Source: Salibacter halophilus (GTDB lineage: Bacteria > Bacteroidota > Bacteroidia > Flavobacteriales_G > Salibacteraceae). From it: a stretch of 64,000 nt of DNA. Positions 1-9,963 of this stretch are shown one piece after another. The stretch covers positions 40,623 to 104,622 of the forward strand of contig NZ_WACR01000011.1 in NCBI RefSeq assembly GCF_008806325.1. The letters run 5' to 3'. The number at the start of each line of letters is the position of its first letter. Position 1 is the stretch's first letter. Under the pieces are notes generated by a model. It had not been told where the DNA came from. It was given only the letters and a program-made list of their open reading frames with translations, and did no database searches. A program made the position numbers and the translations under genes.

Positions 1-749
1 CAAACTGGGAATACACGCTTTTGATCTTTTACGATCGCTTCAACCATTTGAGCTGCTGCTGCACCCGGAGCATACCATGCAGAAGTACCGAGAAGTTTTA
101 CAATCTCACCACCTCCAAACTTAGTACGCTCAACGATAGAGTCTAGTTTTTCTTTGCTGATCAGTTCAGTTACCGGAATACCACCAACAGTTGTATAACG
201 CGGAAGTGGAACCATTGTGTCTCCGTGTCCGCCCATCAATACAGCCTGAATATCCTTAGGCGATACATTCAATTCCATTGCGAGGAAAGAGCGGTAACGA
301 GCTGTATCGAGGATGCCAGCCATACCAAATACTTCGCGGCTATCTTTCTTAGAGCTGAGGAAAGCCTGATAAGTCATCACGTCAAGTGGATTAGCCACAA
401 CAACGATTTTAGCATCAGGAGAATGCTTAACAACATTTTCAGTAACAGATTTAACGATACCGGCATTTGTCGCGATAAGATCGTCACGGCTCATACCCGG
501 CTTACGTGGAATACCTGAAGTGATTACCACAACCTCAGATCCGGCTGTTTTTTCATAATCGTTTGTTGAGCCAGTGATGCGAGAGTCGTAAAGGTTAATC
601 GGGCTGGTTTCCCACATATCAAGAGCCTTACCTTCAGCAACACCTTCTTTAATATCAACTAAAACAACTTCATTGGCTACTTCATTGTGAGCCAAAACAT
701 TTGCGCAAGTAGCACCTACGTTACCGGCACCTACAACTGTTACTTTCAT
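1..749 (-). CDS. mdh: Malate dehydrogenase, 3' end cut by window edge
   Basis: NAD-dependent malate dehydrogenase, which interconverts malate and oxaloacetate in the TCA cycle in the cytoplasm. The first 249 codons are visible; the family is about 310 residues, so roughly 60 C-terminal residues lie outside. Seen: the Rossmann motif GAGNVG at residues 7-12, substrate-binding arginines near residues 82 and 88 in the mobile loop, the DTAR motif at 148-151, and the catalytic histidine of MGGHGD at about 175. The ATG is followed directly by the Rossmann strand, as in LDH-like MDH enzymes, so the start is secure. It is divergent from the next gene, with a candidate TAnnTTTG element about 40 nt upstream. 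Confidence 0.95.
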   Translation of the reverse strand, partial: MKVTVVGAGNVGATCANVLAHNEVANEVVLVDIKEGVAEGKALDMWETSPINLYDSRITGSTNDYEKTAGSEVVVITSGIPRKPGMSRDDLIATNAGIVKSVTENVVKHSPDAKIVVVANPLDVMTYQAFLSSKKDSREVFGMAGILDTARYRSFLAMELNVSPKDIQAVLMGGHGDTMVPLPRYTTVGGIPVTELISKEKLDSIVERTKFGGGEIVKLLGTSAWYAPGAAAAQMVEAIVKDQKRVFPV

Positions 750-789
750 AATAAATTTATCGTTTATTTTGTTTTTATTCTAACGAGGT

Positions 790-797
790 CAAAATTA
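790..797 (-). promoter_or_regulatory. Candidate mdh -7 element (TAATTTTG)
   Basis: Read on the minus strand this matches the Bacteroidota -7 consensus TAnnTTTG, about 40 nt upstream of the mdh start codon. No clear -33 TTTG was found, so the call rests on the -7 match and position only. Confidence 0.45.
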
Positions 798-923
798 AAA
801 AAATAGCCTATTCCACGGCAGTCATTTACGACTATCTTGCGAGGTTTTTAATACTTTAGCCTTCTCTACCAGCCAACTCCTAGCCTCATTACACGTTTTA
901 TTAGTGAATAATAGTTTGAAATT

Positions 924-1325
924 ATGAAGAGTGTATTGGGATTTTTAGTAGTGTTTTTTCTGACACTAATTGTTAATGGTCAGAACCATGATCCGCGTGT
1001 TGATGAGGTTTACGGGACTTCTTTTATAGAAAAGCACGAGGGAACAAATGTCTTGAGCTGGCTTGAATTCAAAGCTAAAAATGGCTACTCTTTTGAAACG
1101 GTTCCGACCGAAAAACTGCAAGAATTAGAATTAGCAAGTTCCTATTTTCCAAATGATACAGATTGGAGTACTACTGAGAAATTCAATGTATTAAAGTTTA
1201 ACGGGAAGCACGATCCTGATGAACGTGTTTATTTACGAGTTCCCGGTGAGGATAAAGTACTCATAATTTACTCACATGATGAATTGCTCGAGCAATATAA
1301 AGCGAGCAAAATGGAGGAGAAGTAA
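924..1325 (+). CDS. Small secreted hypothetical protein
   Basis: 133 residues that I do not recognise. An N-terminal signal peptide (Lys, then a run of about 14 hydrophobic residues ending Val-Asn-Gly-Gln) predicts export. The mature part is acidic and polar with no cysteines and no obvious repeats. The stop is one base before the start of the large CHU_C protein gene, so the two are almost certainly co-transcribed and may be functionally linked at the cell surface. The signal-peptide end is encoded by an exact copy of the interspersed motif GGTCAGAACC. No function can be assigned. Confidence 0.75.
   Translation: MKSVLGFLVVFFLTLIVNGQNHDPRVDEVYGTSFIEKHEGTNVLSWLEFKAKNGYSFETVPTEKLQELELASSYFPNDTDWSTTEKFNVLKFNGKHDPDERVYLRVPGEDKVLIIYSHDELLEQYKASKMEEK
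978..987 (+). repeat. Interspersed motif GGTCAGAACC
   Basis: Exact copy of the dispersed YGGTCAGANCC motif. It encodes Gly-Gln-Asn at the signal-peptide end of the small secreted protein. Confidence 0.8.
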
Positions 1326-1326
1326 G

Positions 1327-4300
1327 ATGAAAAGGAGCATTTGCATAATAATTTTTTTACTGGTACTTTTTTCAATTGATTTGAGTGCCCAGCAAAATAT
1401 AACCATGCATACTGGCAACGTTACAATGACCGGTTGTAATGGTAACTTTTTTGATGACGGAGGTAACTCGGGGAATTACTCTAATAATGCTAACGATACA
1501 TTAACGATTTGTCCGGGGCCTAACACCGGCCTTCCTCAAATATCTTTTTCAAGCTTTAATCTTGGAGCTGGAGATATTATGGAAGTTTATCAAGGGACTA
1601 ATTATACACCTCAAACTTTAATTGGGACATTTGATCAAACAACTAATAATCCTGGGGTTATTCAGGGCAATACTAATGTTAGTCAAAATGGATGTTTGAC
1701 TTTTGTATTCATCTCAAACAATTCAACCACTGATCAGGGATGGAGTGCCGAGATTGGATGTTATTATCCTTGCCAGGTAGTCGATCCATTTATATCGACT
1801 ATTAATCCAGATTCAACTGACGGGTTTCTTGATTTATGCCAAAATGATACCGTTTCTTTCTATGCAGGAATTAACTTCCCTGAAAACGATACTTTCTATC
1901 ATCAAAGTGCAAATACAACTACATTTTACTGGTATATTGATACTGTTGCAAATGTTGTTGATTCGGGACAGTTTGTTCAAATACCTTTTGATAGTGCTAG
2001 AGGTCAAATTTTAGGGCTTTACGCAGTTGATTCTAATGGATGTAGCTCAATTTATGATAATGAATTACCAGTTCGTGTTTCAACAACTCCGCATTTTGAC
2101 AGCGCTGGAGCTTCAACTGATACTGTTTGTTTTGGGGAAACATTTGATCTTGAAGGTAATGTAGAGCCGGTTGAATGGTCAAATGCCACTCCAACAAATA
2201 TTGCTGGAGTTACTTATTTGCCTGATGGTAGTGGTGTATCATATAGTTCAACACTGACATTTAATGATTTTGCTCCAGGTGCAACAGTAAATAATGTGAA
2301 TGATATTATAGATGCTTGGTTAGATATTGAGCATTCATATTTGGGAGACCTTGAGATAGAGATTATTTGTCCTAATAATCAGAGTACTGTGTTAAAACAG
2401 AATCCGGGAGGAGGAGGAACATGGTTAGGTGAACCCTGTGATAATAATTCAACCTTGACTCCAGGGAATGGCTATGTCTACAGTTTTCCAACTACTACGC
2501 CAACTTTTGGAGTAATGAATACAGCAGCTACTGTACCTGCAAATGATGCATGTAATAACAGCCCAGGGAATACCTTACCTGCAGGATCATACACATCTGA
2601 CCAACCTCTTTCTAATTTAGTTGGATGCCCTCTCAATGGGACATGGGAGCTAAAGATAACGGATAATATACTTATAGATAACGGCTTTATTTTTGCTTGG
2701 GGAATTAATTTTCAGAGCTATCTTTATCCATCAAATATTTTGACTTATAAGCCTGGTATTGATAGTCTTGGCTGGATTGTAGATTCCAATTATAATGATG
2801 TGCTTTCTTCAACCACAATGGGGGATACAATGACTGTTGAACCAACTGTTTTTGATACTACTCTTGAGTACACTTTATTTTACAGAGATAGTTTTGATTG
2901 TACTTATGATACTACGATTTCCGTATTTGTTCGTCCTCCCTGGGAACCTGTGTGCTGTGAAGCTGTACCACCAAATATGACGAGTTATCCTGTTGGATGT
3001 CCGGGGGATAGTACGGGTTATGCAGTAGCAAGTCCTGTAGATTCATTGGGGCCAGCTCCATGGTGGTATACCTGGACTGATCAAAATGGCGATACAATAG
3101 CACAAGTAGATTCTGTGTTTACAGCTGATACGCTTTTCAACTTACCTTTAGGCCAGTACACAGTTGAGGTTCGAGACAGTATTGGGTGCTTTGCTTACAA
3201 TAATGTTCAGGTGAATGAAGTTCCGCCAATGCAATTATCGATTAGTGATATTGAAGCTATTTCGTGTGCAGGTAACTTTTGTGATGGATCAGCTACGGTG
3301 AATATTAATTCTGGCGGTACTAGTCCTTACTCATTTCTTTGGTCGAATGGTGACACTAATCAGATCCCAAATTCATTGTGTTCTGACACAAACACTGTGT
3401 TCGTAACTGATGCAAGAGGTTGTATGGATACAATTGGCACGAATATTCCATCCCCTGATTCCATTGATGTAGTGGCTTCCGGTTCTGACACAATTTGTAT
3501 TTCGAACTCTACTCCAATATCGGCTCAGGCAACCGGAGGGAATGGAGACTATGTTTACAATTGGACAAACACAGGAAATGGTTCACCATTAAATGTTTCA
3601 CCAATAGTTACAACTACTTATGAGGTTGTGGCGACAGACTCGAATAATTGCCCATCAGCAGTTGATTCTGTAACGATTTATGTTCGCGACTCTATTAGGG
3701 TTAATCTTGATTCACCAGATACAATTTGCCCCGGAGATACGGCTCTGATTCTTGCAAATACAACAGGCGGAGATGGTAATTTTACTTATAACTGGAAAAA
3801 CGGTTGGGGATCTGACAGTTTAGGCGCAGCTCCATTGCAACAGCCTGGTTATGTAGATGTAGCGATAAATGATGGTTGCGGATCGCCAACACGTGTAGAT
3901 TCTGCATTTATTCAGGTTGGAGGTTACGACCAGTTGAAAATTGCAACAAATGGAGATGATACTATTTGCCTTGGTGAAAGTGCTGTACTCAGTGCTCAGG
4001 GACGCGGTGGAGATGAAGAATTCACCTACGTTTGGGATAATGGTTTGGACACAGGCAAAGTACATGCTATTGTTCCGCAAACAACAACGACTTACAATGT
4101 TACAGTAAGTGATAATTGCTTGACTCCAACTAATACGGCTTCGATTACAATAACAGTTGGAAATCAAAAAGACTTTGATTTACTGGTTGATCAGCCTAAG
4201 GATTGTAAACCGGGTGAGTTCAAATTTGCTTTTGATACGATCAGGCCTGATTTTAATTATGAAATCAACTTTGGTGATGGTTACAGACCGGTTTTTGAAG

Positions 4301-4944
4301 ATTCAATAGGTCACACATTCCCAGGTATTGGTTGTTATGATATCAAAGCCAAAATTTACACTGATCTGGGTTGTCTTACACAAAAGACATTCCCGTGCTT
4401 AGTTGAGGTTCTTGAAACACCAATCGCAGATTTTTCATTTAATCCGTTAAATCCAACCATTTTAGATGGGCAGGTTGAGTTTATCAATGAATCGGCTTAT
4501 GCAGATTACTACAAATGGTTTATCGATGATTCACTTTCTAGTCAGAACCTTGAGTTTGCGCACTTGTTTGCAGACTCGGGAAAATACGCTGTTAAGTTGA
4601 TCGCAGAAAATGAAAACGGTTGTGTTGACTCAACTCTTAAAGATGTGTTCATCGATTATAAATCTGCTATTTGGATACCAAATGCTTTTACACCAAATGG
4701 TGATGGTGTTAATGATACATTCCTTCCTAAAGGTGACGGATTAACTAAGAAGAATTACTCACTTTTCATTTATAACCGTTGGGGAAATGTAATGTGGAGC
4801 ACCAATAATCCTAAACAGGGCTGGAACGGAATTGGTCCTGAAGGTCTTCCAGCTGAAAACGGAAGTTATGTTTATGATATTTCATACATGCTTGAAGGAG
4901 GTAGAGAAATACACGAAAGAGGAGAGTTTAAATTGATCAGATAA
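1327..4944 (+). CDS. Large secreted multidomain protein with gliding-motility (CHU_C) C-terminus
   Basis: About 1205 residues, predicted to pass the inner membrane by Sec and the outer membrane by the type IX secretion system. The start used is the ATG just after the upstream stop, giving a signal peptide ending Ser-Ala-Gln; an in-frame ATG 51 nt earlier would lack one. In order: a CUB-like domain (about 25-150), a proprotein-convertase P-like domain (about 300-470), SprB-like Cys-rich repeats (about 540-710), three tandem Ig-like repeats each opening with Asp-Thr-Ile-Cys (about 715-950), PKD-like domains (950-1110) and the CHU_C domain with NAFTPNGDGVND (from about 1112). This architecture is typical of surface adhesins or matrix proteins. 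No catalytic domain is seen, so ligand binding is inferred. Confidence 0.88.
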   Translation: MKRSICIIIFLLVLFSIDLSAQQNITMHTGNVTMTGCNGNFFDDGGNSGNYSNNANDTLTICPGPNTGLPQISFSSFNLGAGDIMEVYQGTNYTPQTLIGTFDQTTNNPGVIQGNTNVSQNGCLTFVFISNNSTTDQGWSAEIGCYYPCQVVDPFISTINPDSTDGFLDLCQNDTVSFYAGINFPENDTFYHQSANTTTFYWYIDTVANVVDSGQFVQIPFDSARGQILGLYAVDSNGCSSIYDNELPVRVSTTPHFDSAGASTDTVCFGETFDLEGNVEPVEWSNATPTNIAGVTYLPDGSGVSYSSTLTFNDFAPGATVNNVNDIIDAWLDIEHSYLGDLEIEIICPNNQSTVLKQNPGGGGTWLGEPCDNNSTLTPGNGYVYSFPTTTPTFGVMNTAATVPANDACNNSPGNTLPAGSYTSDQPLSNLVGCPLNGTWELKITDNILIDNGFIFAWGINFQSYLYPSNILTYKPGIDSLGWIVDSNYNDVLSSTTMGDTMTVEPTVFDTTLEYTLFYRDSFDCTYDTTISVFVRPPWEPVCCEAVPPNMTSYPVGCPGDSTGYAVASPVDSLGPAPWWYTWTDQNGDTIAQVDSVFTADTLFNLPLGQYTVEVRDSIGCFAYNNVQVNEVPPMQLSISDIEAISCAGNFCDGSATVNINSGGTSPYSFLWSNGDTNQIPNSLCSDTNTVFVTDARGCMDTIGTNIPSPDSIDVVASGSDTICISNSTPISAQATGGNGDYVYNWTNTGNGSPLNVSPIVTTTYEVVATDSNNCPSAVDSVTIYVRDSIRVNLDSPDTICPGDTALILANTTGGDGNFTYNWKNGWGSDSLGAAPLQQPGYVDVAINDGCGSPTRVDSAFIQVGGYDQLKIATNGDDTICLGESAVLSAQGRGGDEEFTYVWDNGLDTGKVHAIVPQTTTTYNVTVSDNCLTPTNTASITITVGNQKDFDLLVDQPKDCKPGEFKFAFDTIRPDFNYEINFGDGYRPVFEDSIGHTFPGIGCYDIKAKIYTDLGCLTQKTFPCLVEVLETPIADFSFNPLNPTILDGQVEFINESAYADYYKWFIDDSLSSQNLEFAHLFADSGKYAVKLIAENENGCVDSTLKDVFIDYKSAIWIPNAFTPNGDGVNDTFLPKGDGLTKKNYSLFIYNRWGNVMWSTNNPKQGWNGIGPEGLPAENGSYVYDISYMLEGGREIHERGEFKLIR

Positions 4945-4968
4945 GTTTATTCATCATATATTCATTAG

Positions 4969-5006
4969 AAAAACCATTGCATATTTGCGATGGTTTTTCG
5001 TTTTTA
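4969..5006 (+). terminator. Terminator hairpin after the CHU_C gene
   Basis: A stem of about 13 bp (AAAAACCAT paired with ATGGTTTTT plus an inner TGCA/TGCG extension) with a four-base loop, followed by a T-rich run interrupted by CG. The loop region contains CATATTTG, one base from the TAnnTTTG promoter element, so the site may also carry the promoter of the next gene. Confidence 0.75.
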
Positions 5007-5026
5007 AAAGCTAAAATTACTACGAT

Positions 5027-5827
5027 TTGAATTGGTTTAAACAGTTTGCAAAGGGCTTTAGCGCAAATTTTAAAGCCATGAGTTTTATTAAAGATCACAA
5101 TATGTGGGGATTTTTCATTTTCCCAATTGTGATCAATATTGGTCTGTTTTACCTGGGCTTTTCAGTAACAAGCGGATTGAGCGATTCCATTTTTGATTGG
5201 CTCAAAGATTTTTTAGGAATTAGCTCTTGGGAATTTGATGGAGCTGATACACTTTCTTCTGTCATTTGGTTCTTGATATGGATTGTATTGAAAATCCTCT
5301 TCTTCTTTTTATATGCCTATCTGGGTGGATATATTGTTCTTATTTTAATGTCACCTATTCTTGCATGGGTGAGTGAGCGAACAGAAAAGCTTGCTACCGG
5401 CCGAGATTATCCCTTTAGCTTGAAACGGTTTATTACAGATGTAATTCGAGGTATCTTTATTGGTGTGAGGAGTTTCGTACTCGAAGTGATTATTACGCTG
5501 GCTATCGTGATAATTGGCTTTATTCCAATCCTTGGCTTTTTGAGTCCCATCTTACTTTTTGCCGTGTCGGCTTACTTTTACGGTTTTTCATTCATCGACT
5601 ATTCCAGCGAGCGAAAAGGGCTTAAGATGAAAGAATCGATGAGTTATGTGTCGAGGCGAAAGGGATTAGCGGTTGGAACTGCTATGCCTTTTTCAGCACT
5701 TTTACTGATTCCGTATATAGGTCAAATGTTAGCCGGGTTTACTGCTGTCATCGGGACTGTGGGAGCTACTTTGGCCGTTTTAGAGGTTGATGGTCAAAGC
5801 CAAACTGAAATCACTTCACACGCTTGA
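5027..5827 (+). CDS. EI24-domain (CysZ-like) membrane protein, TTG start
   Basis: 266-residue inner-membrane protein of the EI24/CysZ family, with about four to five hydrophobic segments (about residues 28-50, 83-115, 140-185, 215-245). CysZ imports sulfate in Proteobacteria; Bacteroidota members are uncharacterised, so a transport role is only inferred. The start is TTG: an in-frame stop lies 15 nt upstream and the N-terminal Phe-Lys-Gln-Phe...Gly-Phe segment matches family N-termini. The first ATG, 51 nt downstream, would remove it. Its 3' end overlaps that of the convergent lipoprotein gene by 17 nt. Confidence 0.8.
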   Translation: MNWFKQFAKGFSANFKAMSFIKDHNMWGFFIFPIVINIGLFYLGFSVTSGLSDSIFDWLKDFLGISSWEFDGADTLSSVIWFLIWIVLKILFFFLYAYLGGYIVLILMSPILAWVSERTEKLATGRDYPFSLKRFITDVIRGIFIGVRSFVLEVIITLAIVIIGFIPILGFLSPILLFAVSAYFYGFSFIDYSSERKGLKMKESMSYVSRRKGLAVGTAMPFSALLLIPYIGQMLAGFTAVIGTVGATLAVLEVDGQSQTEITSHA

Positions 5828-6329
5828 GCTCGATGTTTTCAGATACGGTTGTGAGGTAATTGTTCAGTACTTTCAATCCCTCAGGCATTTCAATCATGCC
5901 AACGATTTTTTTCTTCTCACCACGGTAGTTGATCACGGTTGTTACAGTTGGAAGATCAGTGACTTTAGGCTCTACGTAGGCAGAGTCCATTTCCATAATC
6001 TTATTGCTATCGATGAGGTTGCCGATTTCCTCTAATGTGGACTTGCGAACTTTCCCTTCAAATACACCTTCGTACTCAACATATTTTCTCCCGATGTATT
6101 TGACACTTCCATCGTAGTTGATGCTCATCTTAAAGATCGGGCAAGTACCAAAGCAGCCAGATTTCTCGATGGACACAAAAAGCTGCTCACCATCCATCTC
6201 ACTGATTACATCCTTTGCAGTCGGTTTGGTTTGGCTCTGACCGTTGTTGTTCTCTGTTGATTTTTCACTGTTCTTGCAGCCGATAATGCTCAGTGAAATG
6301 GCTAAAAGTGTGATAAGAGTAAAGCGCAT
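5811..6329 (-). CDS. DUF6438-type lipoprotein
   Basis: 172 residues with a lipobox (Ile-Ile-Gly-Cys, Cys18), followed by a polar Asn/Gln-rich linker and a domain with the Cys-Phe-Gly-Thr-Cys-Pro motif typical of DUF6438 proteins. It is probably anchored in the membrane facing the periplasm. The function of the family is unknown to me. The start follows the yidC stop by one base, so it is the last gene of a pyrG-yidC-lipoprotein run. Its linker carries an exact interspersed motif copy encoding Gly-Gln-Ser. Confidence 0.78.
   Translation of the reverse strand: MRFTLITLLAISLSIIGCKNSEKSTENNNGQSQTKPTAKDVISEMDGEQLFVSIEKSGCFGTCPIFKMSINYDGSVKYIGRKYVEYEGVFEGKVRKSTLEEIGNLIDSNKIMEMDSAYVEPKVTDLPTVTTVINYRGEKKKIVGMIEMPEGLKVLNNYLTTVSENIELKRVK
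6233..6242 (-). repeat. Interspersed motif GGTCAGAGCC
   Basis: Exact copy on the minus strand. It encodes Gly-Gln-Ser in the linker of the DUF6438 lipoprotein. Confidence 0.8.
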
Positions 6330-6330
6330 A

Positions 6331-8202
6331 TTATTTATTTCTTCTCATTTTGCGATTTGAGGCTTGCTGTTGTTGATCCTGCATATCCTGTAATCGCTGT
6401 TGAAATTTACTCTTTTTCTTTGGCTTTTTCTTGTTCTCTTCAATTTTCGCCCTGATTTTGTCTTCATTGATGAAGAACTTGCGAATTACAAACTGTTGAC
6501 CTAGTGTGGTCATGTTAGCCGTGAAGTAGTACAAACTGAGACCAGCACTGTAATTATTGAACCAGAAGAGAAGCATTACAGGCATGAAGTAAATCATGAT
6601 GGCCTGAATTTGCTTGGCTTGAGCATTTCCGCCTCCCATTGATGCTGATTGCATGTTGTATTTTGAAGTGAGGAACATTGAAATGGCCATGAGAATTGTC
6701 AGTCCACTCACGTGATCTCCGTAGAGTGGAATGTCAAATGGCAAATCAAATAGCACATCGTAAGAAGAAAGGTCATCAGCCCAGAGGAAACTTTTTTGGC
6801 GAAGTTCAATTGAGGCAGGGAAGAAGCGGAACATCGCGATCAAAATTGGAAGCTGAATAAGCATCGGGATGCAACCGGCAAAAGGATTGACGCCTGTTTT
6901 TTGGTACAGGGCCATCGTCTCCTGTTGCTTCTTCATTTGATCTTTTTCACCGTACTTCTTATTGATCTCTTCAATTTCGGGTTTTATAGCACGCTGCTTG
7001 GCACTTGATAAGTAGGTTTTGTAAGTAATGGGGAAGAGGAGTGTTTTGATAAACAAGGTGAGAATCAAAATCACTAACCCGATGTGTATATTAAAAGATG
7101 AAAGGAAGTTGAAAGTTGGGATGATCAATATTTGGTTCATCCAGCGGAAAAGTGCCCACCCTAACTCAACCTGATCTTCCAGGTCTAAATCGTATTTCTT
7201 GAGGATACTGTACTTGGTTGGACCCAAATACATTTTGAAATTTCCGTTATTGCCGGCCGGTATTGTAAATGTGGCTGACATATCCTTCGTAAACTCATCG
7301 CTTTTAGCTGTATTGTACGCTAAATTTGAGTTTGTGGCTTTGAATTTATCTTCAGCTATGAGGGTTGTGGAGAAAAACTGCTGCTTGAAGGAGATCCATT
7401 TGAGGTCTTCTTCAGGCGATTCGCTGTCTTCGTCACCCATGGTGGTCAAATTATCTACATCATCACCGTAAAGCTTGTAGTAGATAGTCGTGTATTGACG
7501 TTCATTATCAACGGCTTTTTCAGATTTTGGAGCGAGTTGATTCCAGTTGACAAGTAGATCATTCGTAGCGATGTTTTGGCGATTCATGCTGAATTCAAGC
7601 ATGTTATCGTTAGCTCCTAAAGTGTAGTTGATGGTCAGAGCCGCTCCTGTGGCATCCTTCATACTAAATACCAACTGAGAGTCGCTCGGTTGCTCAACAT
7701 CAAAAAAGAGCTCAGTAGAATTGATCTTTCTGTTTTGATGGTCAAATTGGAGGTTGAGTGTATTGTGATTCTCAGTAAAGAGCATTAGGGGAAGCGAATC
7801 ATAAGTCGTGTAGTTTTTCAACTGCGCTTCAACCGGTACAGCTCCTTTGTTGGAGAATTTGACAATTACTCGTTCGTTTTCAAGCGTAAAGTATTCTTTT
7901 TCACCAGATCCAAAAGGAGCGAGGCTTCCGTATTTTTGCTCGTTGAGAACACTTACAACTGAGTCATTATTCGCTTTTTGGATGGTGTCCTGTACCTGAG
8001 CTGATTGTCCAGCCTTCGGTTCTGACTGTGAAGCTTCCTGCTTTGCTTTTTGATCAACCCTTTCCTTTGCTTCAACGGCTTCAATAGAATCCTGCTTCTT
8101 GCGCATAGCTTCCATTTCAGCATCAGATGGTTGCATCCAAAATTGCCATCCCAGTAGAATAGCACCTATAACGAGTAATCCAATAACAGCATTTCTGTCC
8201 AT
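6331..8202 (-). CDS. yidC: Membrane protein insertase YidC
   Basis: 623-residue YidC, which inserts proteins into the inner membrane alone or with SecYEG. Seen: the N-terminal membrane anchor (MDRNAVIG, residues 1-25), a low-complexity Gln/Ala/Lys linker, the large periplasmic domain (about 85-350) and the conserved five-helix core from about 360 to 575. The C-terminal tail is long, Lys- and Gln-rich and basic, which in this family can touch the ribosome. The start is the ATG giving MDRN, as in relatives; a TTG two codons upstream is less likely. A TACATTTG element lies 20 nt upstream, so it can be transcribed separately from pyrG. Confidence 0.96.
   Translation of the reverse strand: MDRNAVIGLLVIGAILLGWQFWMQPSDAEMEAMRKKQDSIEAVEAKERVDQKAKQEASQSEPKAGQSAQVQDTIQKANNDSVVSVLNEQKYGSLAPFGSGEKEYFTLENERVIVKFSNKGAVPVEAQLKNYTTYDSLPLMLFTENHNTLNLQFDHQNRKINSTELFFDVEQPSDSQLVFSMKDATGAALTINYTLGANDNMLEFSMNRQNIATNDLLVNWNQLAPKSEKAVDNERQYTTIYYKLYGDDVDNLTTMGDEDSESPEEDLKWISFKQQFFSTTLIAEDKFKATNSNLAYNTAKSDEFTKDMSATFTIPAGNNGNFKMYLGPTKYSILKKYDLDLEDQVELGWALFRWMNQILIIPTFNFLSSFNIHIGLVILILTLFIKTLLFPITYKTYLSSAKQRAIKPEIEEINKKYGEKDQMKKQQETMALYQKTGVNPFAGCIPMLIQLPILIAMFRFFPASIELRQKSFLWADDLSSYDVLFDLPFDIPLYGDHVSGLTILMAISMFLTSKYNMQSASMGGGNAQAKQIQAIMIYFMPVMLLFWFNNYSAGLSLYYFTANMTTLGQQFVIRKFFINEDKIRAKIEENKKKPKKKSKFQQRLQDMQDQQQQASNRKMRRNK
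7633..7642 (+). repeat. Interspersed motif GGTCAGAGCC
   Basis: Exact copy inside yidC, opposite to the gene's strand. It is read by the gene as Ala-Leu-Thr. Confidence 0.8.
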
Positions 8203-8221
8203 AGTCAAGATAAATTGGCTG

Positions 8222-8229
8222 CAAATGTA
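8222..8229 (-). promoter_or_regulatory. Candidate yidC -7 element (TACATTTG)
   Basis: Exact TAnnTTTG match on the minus strand, filling most of the 27-bp gap between pyrG and yidC and ending 20 nt before the yidC start. Confidence 0.6.
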
Positions 8230-9891
<1,662 letters not shown>

Positions 9892-9902
9892 TTAACGGGA
9901 GA

Positions 9903-9910
9903 CAAAGGTA
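9903..9910 (-). promoter_or_regulatory. Candidate pyrG -7 element (TACCTTTG)
   Basis: Exact TAnnTTTG match on the minus strand, ending 33 nt before the pyrG start, in the 93-bp gap after the TonB-dependent receptor gene. Confidence 0.55.
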
Positions 9911-9963
9911 ATATTAATTGTTCCTCTGGCGGACTTTCTATCCTTTAAATAAAAGCTATTTTT

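Noticed and set aside
225..518. Open frame antisense to mdh on the plus strand
   Set aside because: It lies wholly inside the intact mdh gene on the other strand and has no domain or signal; a shadow frame.
3475..4150. Possible DNA tandem repeat in the CHU_C gene
   Set aside because: The three units are protein-level Ig-like repeats with low nucleotide identity, not a DNA tandem repeat or CRISPR.
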